NCBI GenBank assembly: GCA_963573315.1
Contig: CAUYJH010000014.1
Span: 1 to 45,692 of the forward strand
Source of the DNA: Entomortierella parvispora
Lineage: Eukaryota > Mortierellomycota > Mortierellomycetes > Mortierellales > Mortierellaceae
Direction of reading: 5' to 3'
Length of the DNA stretch: 45,692 bases
Made by a program: the position numbers and the translations under genes. This document shows positions 36,661-45,692 of this stretch, one piece after another; positions within the stretch are counted from its first letter, which is position 1, and each line of letters starts with the position of its first letter. The notes beneath the pieces are model-generated. The model was not told the origin of the DNA, did no database searches, and saw only the letters and a program-made list of their open reading frames with translations.

Positions 36661-39600
36661 AATGGAGGTAGCCGCGGAGGAGGAGTTTTCTGGGCCAGGA
36701 TGGCGCTTACCCCCCCCCCCCCCTCTCCCTCTCCCTCTTGTCCTCTCTTTGCATCCAACGCCCTCACCCAGCCCACACCCCCTTCTGCAATTATGCACCT
36801 GTAGGTGGGGCCCCAACCATCTTCCGATAATGGAGACAGCCGCGGAGGAGGTGTTTCTGGGTCAGGATGGTGCTTAACCCCCCCCCTCTCCCTCTCCCTC
36901 TTGTCCTCTCTTCGCCACCTAAAGTCTTCATTGAAATTCACACAAGCGCCATAGACGCCTTGTCTTGGAGCGCTTAGCCCACTGCCATTACCTTGTTTGA
37001 GCTCAAAGGGGTGGACGACCTGAATGGAATGTGATCCTTGCGGAAGACTTGGTTCCTAAGAAGTGGAAAGACTGTGTAAATGGTCAGCGGACGCTACCAA
37101 GACGCGTGTAAACCCACTTTGTACAGATGTCTCTCAGAGGTCGGCCCCAGCCTCACTCACTCCCTTCGACTTTATCCACGGAGGGGGCCAGATCACTACA
37201 TAACAGTGCCAGCCGAAGAAGGTTGAGGACAGCCAGCCCACCGCCACTATTCATCATTGAAACTTCACACAGGCACCAAAGGACGCCCTGCCCTGAAGCG
37301 CTGAGGCCACTGCCATTACCTTGTCTTTGTCCAGGAGCCGACGGTATGGATGGAATATGGATATGGATATGGTCCATGTGTCCAGTGCTTGGTCCTGTGC
37401 ATCCACTTGGCCCCGAAGAAATAATAGTAATAGCCGTACCATGGATGGAGGTAGCACCGATGAGATGGCTAGGATGGAGAGGAGAAAGCTGTCCTCTTCT
37501 TGGGCTTTGATGGCGGATGGCGCGTACTTTGACTCCCTTCGATGGATGGATGGACGGATGGATGGACGACGCGTTCTTGTTTACTTGAAGCGGGACTGCT
37601 TTTTGTGTTGACTGGTGGCAAGCCAGCCGCAGCAGAAAAGCTGGCAGGCAGGGGAGGCGTGTCTTGGTGGGCGGTCACCACTGAAAGCGTGCAAAGATGC
37701 AAGGGTGCAAGGACCGAGCATGCTCCAAAGAGCCGGGGTTGCTGTGGAGTCTCTGAAAGCGAGCCTCTGAAAGCAGCGGATGTTGTTGAAAGGCCGGTGG
37801 CCTCTGGCGGAGTTGAAGGTAGCCAGTTGAGAGGCGCTACCCTCGTCTCTTTGTAGGGAAGAGACGTTCTTGAAGGACAGCGGGCGGCAGAGGACAGAGC
37901 TTTCTTTTGGAGAGCGAAGCGCGTCACCAGAGAGGCAGATGGAGCTGGTATTTTTCAGGAACTGGGTCTCTTGAGACCTGGCTTATGCTTCTCTGGGCCC
38001 GAGACGAGAGCTCAGCACTTGTGCTTGTTACTGACCACGCGGTTTGAAGAACGCGCGCTAGCCTGGGCTGTGCTGCAGTGCTACAAGAGACTACAGGATA
38101 GACATGCAAGGGGGCGTTAGTGACTGAAGTACACAAACGAAGGCCTAGGAAGTAGGGCGCAAGGGATTTTTTTGTTTGGCTGGATTTCATATATTTTAGT
38201 TCAGCTCAGAGCATACCTTAAAAAAAACACGAGCCGTGCTCTTGTGTCTGAGTTGCACGCGAGTGCTGGCTTGGTTGGACAACCCTTGGAGCCATGGCAG
38301 AGATGGATCATGACTGAAATGGAAATGTGCATGTGAAATGTCAGTGGGAATGTAGGGTGGTGTGGGGAGGAGGGAGGTGGTGAGAGAGAAAAAAAAGAAA
38401 ACAAAAAATCAGCGCGCGCATTTTTGTATCTGCAGCGGAGAGGTCTGGTCCCGTGTAAACGGTCTGAACGGTCTAACCCTGTGTAAACGGTCGAACACCG
38501 TGTAAACAACGGTCCAGCTACATGGCCAGATAGCCCTTTTCCCTTCTTTTCCATGCACACTCGGTCCGGTGGCTTGAACGCAATTACGAAGGTGGACCTT
38601 GTCCTAGGGTCCGCAAGAGAGGTTCATTCCTACAAGTGGCACGCGTACCAACATTGTCTTTGAAGTTCTCGGAGAGGGAGGAGGCACCGTGGAGAATGGA
38701 GAATCAGATGGCACTGGCTGCATCCCACCATAGCTCGGGGGGGGGGGTTTTGTTCTCATGCCTCCGTCTACCTGTCAGATCCTGAAAACTGGAAGGAGGA
38801 AGACGTCTCCTCAGTGAAGATATCTGTCGTGTTTGGATCCGATCATCGGATCCTGGACCCTGGATCCATAAAGGTTGCGGTGGAGGGTCCATCTCTCTTT
38901 TTAATGACCGATCCTTCTCGGGAAAAGAAAAAGAAGCAGACGTGCTCGGTCTTGATATGTTCTGGAGAGTGGTCAGGAGCCACAAAGGAGGCGGGCATCT
39001 CCCTTCTTCCCTGCGTGGATCTGTTGATCTAGGATCTAGGATGGCATCCAGGACGGTGGCGACAAAAGATCCTGTCCTCTCCATTGCACTCAGAGCACTC
39101 GAGTCTCTGCTGCACCCAAAGATCAGCGATGGTGATCGGTACTCTCTCCCTGGATCTCTGGCGCTCCCCCGAGGACAAAAGTCGACAAGTCTTGGGGCGA
39201 CTGCAACCAACACATCCTCCCCGTCACCAAGCAGCCATGTAGCCGGCACCCCCCATCTCGCGTCAAAGCCATACCGCACTCGCCTAGTATTTTCCAACCT
39301 ACTGTACTTCTCAACCTTCTTCTCAACCTATATATCTACTTCTCAGCCTACTTCTCAACCTAGTGAACGTTTCATTCAATTTGGTGGGGACCTGATGACC
39401 TTTGTTTTCTTGATCAACTATTACTTCAAGAGATTCATGTTGTCATTGTTGACGAACACTGCTCGGTTCCTCTCATCAGGAATATTGAAAAGAGTTGACA
39501 TTTCTTTTTTTATTTATTGTACAGTGATCGCGCGTTTACTTCTTAGTCTGTGGTCACTCAAAGGAACAAGATCGATGATGGGTCTCTGTATTAAAATCAC

Positions 39601-40322
39601 GAAGAGAACAGAAAGATGGCATCCATTCAAAGGTACAAGGACAATACGGTCCCAGGGGCCATGGGTTCGATCTCGAAGAGAAGAGCGGCACCGCATCACG
39701 TTGGAAGTGACCGTTCCCCGCCAAGCGATGGAGAGGAGAAGTGAGCAACAGTCAACGACAAAAAAATAGAGAACTCTTGACCAAGTACCTCACCAAAGCC
39801 GAGATCACCCCTCATACACAAATCCAGCCTATCAAAATAGCTAAAAGTACACACCAGTATGCAGAGGAGGACATGATGAAGGACTCCTAGAGTCGATCGA
39901 TCCTCACAACGACATCTGGCTTGATGCGCACTCTTCTTCGCCTATGATATGGAAGGTATAGGGTAGAGTTTGGATCTCGGAAAAGGGCTTCAGAGGACTG
40001 TAATGATCAGAGAGAGACTCTAGTCGGCCTGCGTTGACAATGCTCCTCTCGTTCACGAGGATGGGGTGGGTGAGGACACGGTGCGGGGTTTGGTTCCTAA
40101 GAAGTGGCAAGACTATGTAAATGGTCAGTGGACGCTATCAAGACGCGGTTGCACCTCTATTGCAATTAACCTAGCCAGGGGCTTCCCACCAGCCGCAGAG
40201 GTGTTTCTCAGAGTGGCCCCCCCATCTCCCCCACACCCCGCACCCGCACCCAAGCCCATCCCTCCACTCTCACCCCTTCTGCTATTGTCCACCTGTAGGT
40301 GGGGCCCCAACCATCTTCCGTG
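36661..40322 (+). repeat. Array unit 11
   Basis: 3,662 bp, C14 and G11. It carries about fifteen single-base indels, for example missing G near 37477, 37509, 37844, 38269, 38359 and 38372, extra G near 37661, extra T near 38833, extra C near 39149 and 39250, missing C near 39167 and 40273, and one A-to-C substitution at about 39781. These break the open frames that are continuous in central copies. Confidence 0.95.
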
Positions 40323-43300
40323 AATGGAGGTAGCCGCGGAGGAGGAGTTTTCTGGGCCAGGATGGCGCTTACCCCCCCCCCCCCTCTCCCTCTCCCTCTT
40401 GTCCTCTCTTTGCATCCAACGCCCTCACCAGCCCACACCCCCTTCTGCAATTATGCACCTGTAGGTGGGGCCCCAACCATCTTCCGATAATGGAGACAGC
40501 CGCGGAGGAGGTGTTTCTGGGTCAGGATGGTGCTTAACCCCCCCCCTCTCCTCTCCCTCTTGTCCTCTCTTCGCCACCTAAAGTCTTCATTGAAATTCAC
40601 ACAAGCGCCATAGACGCCTTGTCTTGGAGCGCTTAGCCACTGCCATTACCTTGTTTGAGCTCAAAGGGGTGGACGACCTGAATGGAATGTGATCCTTGCG
40701 GAAGACTTGGTTCCTAAGAAGTGGAAAGACTGTGTAAATGGTCAGCGGACGCTACCAAGACGCGTGTAAACCCACTTTGTACAGATGTCTCTCAGAGGTC
40801 GGCCCAGCCTCACTCACTCCCTTCGACTTTATCCACGGAGGGGGCCAGATCACTACATAACAGTGCCAGCCGAAGAAGGTTGAGGACAGCCAGCCCACCG
40901 CCACTATTCATCATTGAAACTTCACACAGGCACCAAAGGACGCCCTGCCCTGAAGCGCTGAGGCCACTGCCATTTACCTTGTCTTTGTCCAGGAGCCGAC
41001 GGTATGGATGGAATATGGATATGGATATGGTCCATGTGTCCAGTGCTTGGTCCTGTGCATCCACTTGGCCCCGAAGAAATAATAGTAATAGCCGTACATG
41101 GATGGAGGTAGCACCGATGAGATGGCTAGGATGGGAGAGGAGAAAGCTGTCCTCTTCTTGGGCTTTGGATGGCGGATGGCGCGTACTTTGACTCCCTTCG
41201 ATGGATGGATGGACGGATGGATGGACGACGCGTTCTTGTTTACTTGAAGCGGGACTGCTTTTTGTGTTGACTGGTGGCAAGCCAGCCGCAGCAGAAAAGC
41301 TGGCAGGCAGGGGAGGCGTTCTTGGTGGGCGGTCACCACTGAAAGCGTGCAAAGATGCAAGGGTGCAAGGACCGAGCATGCTCCAAAGAGCCGGGGTTGC
41401 TGTGGAGTCTCTGAAAGCGAGCCTCTGAAAGCAGCGGATGTTGTTGAAAGGCCGGTGGCCTCTGGCGGAGTTGAAGGTAGCCAGTTGAGAGGCGCTACCC
41501 TCGGTCTCTTTGTAGGGAAGAGACGTTCTTGAAGGACAGCGGGCGGCAGAGGACAGAGCTTTCTTTTGGAGAGCGAAGCGCGTCACCAGAGAGGCAGATG
41601 GAGCTGGTATTTTTCAGGAACTGGGTCTCTTGAGACCTGGCTTATGCTTCTCTGGGCCCGAGACGAGAGCTCAGCACTTGTGCTTGTTACTGACCACGCG
41701 GTTTGAAGAACGCGCGCTAGCCTGGGCTGTGCTGCAGTGCTACAAGAGACTACAGGATAGACATGCAAGGGGGCGTTAGTGACTGAAGTACACAAACGAA
41801 GGCCTAGGAAGTAGGGCGCAAGGGATTTTTTGTTTGGCTGGATTTCATATATTTTAGTTCAGCTCAGAGCATACCTTAAAAAAAACACGAGCCGTGCTCT
41901 TGTGTCTGAGTTGCACGCGAGTGCTGGGCTTGGTTGGACAACCCTTGGAGCCATGGCAGAGATGGATCATGACTGAAATGGAAATGTGCATGTGAAATGT
42001 CAGTGGGAATGTAGGGTGGGTGTGGGGAGGAGGGGAGGTGGTGAGAGAGAAAAAAAAGAAAACAAAAAATCAGCGCGCGCATTTTTGTATCTGCAGCGGA
42101 GAGGTCTGGTCCCGTGTAAACGTCTGAACGGTCTAACCCTGTGTAAACGGTCGAACACCGTGTAAACAACGGTCCAGCTACATGGCCAGATAGCCCTTTT
42201 CCCTTCTTTTCCATGCACACTCGGTCCGGTGGCTTGAACGCAATTACGAAGGTGGACCTTGTCCTAGGGTCCGCAGAGAGGTTCATTCCTACAAGTGGCA
42301 CGCGTACCAACATTGTCTTTGAAGTTCTCGGAGAGGGAGGAGGCACCGTGGAGAATGGAGAATCAGATGGCACTGGCTGCATCCCACCATAGCTCGGGGG
42401 GGGGTTTTGTTCTCATGCCTCCGTCTACCTGTCAGATCCTGAAAACTGGAAGGAGGAAGACGTCTCCTCAGTGAAGATATCTGTCGTGTTGGATCCGATC
42501 ATCGGATCCTGGACCCTGGATCCATAAAGGTTGCGGTGGAGGGTCCATCTCTCTTTTTAATGACCGATCCTTCTCGGAAAAGAAAAAGAAGCAGACGTGC
42601 TCGGTCTTGATATGTTCTGGAGAGTGGTCAGGAGCACAAAAGGAGGCGGGCATCTCCCTTCTTCCCTGCGTGGATCTGTTGATCTAGGATCTAGGATGGC
42701 ATCCAGGACGGTGGCGACAAAAGATCCTGTCCTCTCCATTGCACCTCAGAGCACTCGAGTCTCTGCTGCACCCAAAGATCAGCGATGGTGATCGGTACTC
42801 TCTCCTGGATCTCTGGCGCTCCCCCCGAGGACAAAAGTCGACAAGTCTTGGGGCGACTGCAACCAACACATCCTCCCCGTCACCAAGCAGCCATGTAGCC
42901 GGCACCCCCATCTCGCGTCAAAGCCATACCGCACTCGCCTAGTAATTTCCAACCTACTGTACTTCTCAACCTTCTCTCAACCTATATATCTACTTCTCAG
43001 CCTACTTCTCAACCTAGTGAACGTTTCATTCAATTTGGTGGGACCTGATGACCTTTGTTTTCTTGATCAACTATTACTTCAAGAGATTCATGTTGTCATT
43101 GTTGACGAACACTGCTCGGTTCCTCTCATCAGGAATATTGAAAAGAGTTGACATTTCTTTTTTTATTTATTGTACAGTGATCGCGCGTTTACTTCTTAGT
43201 CTGTGGTCACTCAAAGGAACAAGATCGATGATGGGTCTCTGTATTAAAATCACGAAGAGAACAGAAAGATGGCATCCATTCAAAGGTACAAGGACAATAC

Positions 43301-43974
43301 GGTCCCAGGGGCCATGGGTTCGATCTCGAAGAGAAGAGCGGCACCGCATCACGTTGAAGTGACCGTTCCCGCCAAGCGATGGAGAGGAGAAGTGAGCAAC
43401 AGTCAACGACAAAAAAATAGAGAACTCTTGACAAAGTACCTCACCAAAGGCCGAGATCACCCCTCATACACAAATCCAGCCTATCAAAATAGCTAAAAGT
43501 ACACACCAGTATGCAGAGGAGGACATGATGAAGGACTCCTAGAGTCGATCGATCCTCACACGACATCTGGCTTGATGCGCACTCTTCTTCGCCTATGATA
43601 TGGAAGGTATAGGGTAGAGTTTGGATCTCGGAAAAGGGCTTCAGAGGACTGTAATGATCAGAGAGAGACTCTAGTCGGCCTGCGTTGACAATGCTCCTCT
43701 CGTTCACGAGGATGGGGTGGGTGAGGACACGGTGCGGGGTTTGGTTCCTAAGAAGTGGCAAGACTATGTAAATGGTCAGTGGACGCTATCAAGACGCGGT
43801 TGCACCTCTATTGCAATTAACCTAGCCAGGGGCTTCCCACCAGCCGCAGAGGTGTTTCTCAGAGTGGCCCCCCCATCTCCCCCACACCCCGCACCCGCAC
43901 CCAAGCCCATCCCTCCACTCTCACCCCCTTCTGCTATTGTCCACCTGTAGGTGGGGCCCCAACCATCTTCCGTG
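40323..43974 (+). repeat. Array unit 12
   Basis: 3,652 bp, the shortest complete copy, C13 and G9. Its roughly sixteen indels are mostly deletions, for example near 40429, 40549, 40637, 40804, 41097, 41826, 42122, 42275, 42578, 42975, 43041, 43357 and 43368, with insertions near 40974 and 42745 and a T-to-A change at about 42945. No coding gene recognised. Confidence 0.95.
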
Positions 43975-45692
43975 AATGGAGGTAGCCGCGGAGGAGGAGT
44001 TTTCTGGGCCAGGATGGCGCTTACCCCCCCCCCCCCCTCTCCCTCTCCCTCTTGTCCTCTCTTTGCATCCAACGCCCTCACCCAGCCCACACCCCCTTCT
44101 GCAATTATGCACCTGTAGGTGGGGCCCCAACCATCTTCCGATAATGGAGACAGCCGCGGAGGAGGTGTTTCTGGGTCAGGATGGTGCTTAACCCCCCCCC
44201 TCTCCTCTCCCTCTTGTCCTCTCTTCGCCACCTAAAGTCTTCATTGAAATTCACACAAGCGCCATAGACGCCTTGTCTTGGAGCGCTTAGCCCACTGCCA
44301 TTACCTTGTTTGAGCTCAAAGGGGTGGACGACCTGAATGGAATGTGATCCTTGCGGAAGACTTGGTTCCTAAGAAGTGGAAAGACTGTGTAAATGGTCAG
44401 CGGACGCTACCAAGACGCGTGTAAACCCACTTTGTACAGATGTCTCTCAGAGGTCGGCCCCAGCCTCACTCACTCCCTTCGACTTTATCCACGGAGGGGG
44501 CCAGATCACTACATAACAGTGCCAGCCGAAGAAGGTTGAGGACAGCCAGCCCACCGCCACTATTCATCATTGAAACTTCACACAGGCACCAAAGGACGCC
44601 CTGCCCTGAAGCGCTGAGGCCACTGCCATTACCTTGTCTTTGTCCAGGAGCCGACGGTATGGAGGAATATGGATATGGATATGGTCATGTGTCCAGTGCT
44701 TGGTCCTGTGCATCCACTTGGCCCCGAAGAAATAATAGTAATAGCCGTACCATGGATGGAGGTAGCACCGATGAGATGGCTAGGATGGGAGAGGAGAAAG
44801 CTGTCCTCTTCTTGGGCTTTGGATGGCGGATGGCGCCGTACTTTGACTCCCTTCGATGGATGGATGGACGGATGGATGGACGACGCGTTCTTGTTTACTT
44901 GAAGCGGGACTGCTTTTTGTGTTGACTGGTGGCAAGCCAGGCCGCAGCAGAAAAGCTGGCAGGCAGGGGAGGCGTTCTTGGTGGGCGGTCACCACTGAAA
45001 GCGTGCAAAGATGCAAGGGTGCAAGGACCGAGCATGCTCCAAAGAGCCGGGGTTGCTGTGGAGTCTCTGAAAGCGAGCCTCTGAAAGCAGCGGATGTTGT
45101 TGAAAAGGCCGGTGGCCTCTGGCGGAGTTGAAGGTAGCCAGTTGAGAGGCGCTACCCTCGGTCTCTTTGTAGGAAGAGACGTTCTTGAAGGACAGCGGGC
45201 GGCAGAGGACAGAGCTTTCTTTTGAGAGAGCGAAGCGCGTCACCAGAGAGGCAGATGGAGCTGGTATTTTTCAGGAACTGGGTCACTTGAGACCTGGCTT
45301 ATGCTTCTCTGGGCCCGAGACGAGAGCTCAGCACTTGTGCTTGTTACTGACCACGCGGTTTGAAGAACGCGCGCTAGCCTGGGCTGTGCTGCAGTGCTAC
45401 AAGAGACTACAGGATAGACATGCAAGGGGGCGTTAGTGACTGAAGTACACAAACGAAGGCCTAGGAGTAGGGCGCAAGGGATTTTTTTGTTTGGCTGGAT
45501 TTCATATATTTTAGTTCAGCTCAGAGCATACCTTAAAAAAAACACGAGCCGTGCTCTTGTGTCTGAGTTGCACGCGAGTGCTGGGCTTGGTTGGACACCC
45601 TTGGAGCCATGGCAGAGATGGATCATGACTGAAATGGAAATGTGCATGTGAAATGTCAGTGGAATGTAGGGTGGGTGTGGGGAGGAGGGGAG
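43975..45692 (+). repeat. Array unit 13, truncated by the window end
   Basis: The first 1,718 bp of a unit. It stops inside the G-rich tract that precedes the A-rich tract. It carries about a dozen small differences from consensus, nearly all single-base indels (for example near 44664, 44687, 44837, 44939, 45103, 45173, 45466, 45596 and 45661), plus a T-to-A change at about 45285. Confidence 0.95.

Larger units (their letters stand above)
1..45692. repeat. Tandem array of a ~3,665-bp unit (about 12.5 copies)
   Basis: The same sequence recurs in direct orientation from the first to the last base. An anchor at the start of each copy (AATGGAGGTAGCCGCGG) lies at 1 (with one extra A), 3667, 7339, 11005, 14670, 18335, 22001, 25665, 29330, 32995, 36661, 40323 and 43975, giving spacings of 3652-3672 bp. 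There is no spacer, inversion or unrelated insertion between copies. Central copies are nearly identical. This is directly visible. Interpretation as a macrosatellite, or as an unrolled small circular DNA, is inference; no transposase, reverse transcriptase, Rep protein, rRNA or histone gene is present to identify the unit. Confidence 0.98.

Noticed and set aside
1-45692. Ribosomal RNA, 5S, spliced-leader or snRNA gene cluster, which often form tandem arrays with kilobase units
   Set aside because: I looked by eye for conserved cores of 18S/5.8S/28S, 5S, U1, U2, U6 and spliced-leader RNAs on both strands and saw none. A covariance-model search would settle it.
1-45692. CRISPR array
   Set aside because: The repeated unit is thousands of bases long with no unique spacers, and no cas gene is present.
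1-45692. Tandem transposon or LTR element
   Set aside because: No terminal inverted repeats, long terminal repeats, target duplications, reverse transcriptase, integrase or transposase motifs are visible in the unit.
1-45692. D4Z4-like macrosatellite encoding a homeodomain protein
   Set aside because: The unit length is similar, but no homeodomain-like frame exists in any frame and the GC-rich D4Z4 character is absent.

Overview
The whole window is one uninterrupted head-to-tail tandem array of a single DNA unit of about 3,665 bp. Counting from the arbitrary first base, there are twelve complete units (3,652-3,672 bp) and a thirteenth of 1,718 bp cut by the window end. No flanking single-copy sequence is visible at either end; the array enters and leaves in mid-unit. 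I found no credible protein-coding gene, rRNA, tRNA, snRNA, CRISPR array or transposon. The open frames that exist are short, overlap each other on both strands, are rich in low-complexity residues and change length whenever a homopolymer gains or loses a base.

The organism is probably a eukaryote. 45 kb without a gene, moderate-to-high GC, microsatellites (GGAT, ATATGG), long polypyrimidine tracts and a very homogeneous kilobase-scale repeat all fit a macrosatellite or large satellite, or a concatemer of a small circular DNA. CpG is not obviously depleted, which argues weakly against a heavily methylated vertebrate satellite. I cannot name the taxon. Nothing distinguishes a chromosomal array from an assembler unrolling a circle of about 3.67 kb.

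Layout of one unit, using the clean eighth copy (25,665-29,329) as reference: (i) a left zone, running over from the end of the previous unit (about 25,431-26,380), built from nested, diverged duplications and C-rich polypyrimidine tracts; (ii) a zone with ATATGG and GGAT microsatellites (26,349-26,573); (iii) about 600 bp of sequence with little repetition and several GC-alternating clusters (26,600-27,200); (iv) a G-quadruplex-capable G-rich tract, an A-rich tract and a cluster of TGTAAAC motifs (27,361-27,523); (v) a poly-G run and a BamHI-site palindrome (27,745-27,875); (vi) a CTTCTCAACCT minisatellite with a TATATAT core and a strong 3'-splice-site-like signal (28,300-28,530); (vii) low-repetition sequence, then the C-rich lead-in to the next unit.

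The central units (about 11-36 kb) differ almost only in the length of two homopolymers (C13/C14 and G10/G11) plus one T-to-C change. The first two units and, more strongly, the last 9 kb carry many single-base insertions and deletions. That pattern looks like falling consensus quality toward contig ends rather than biology.
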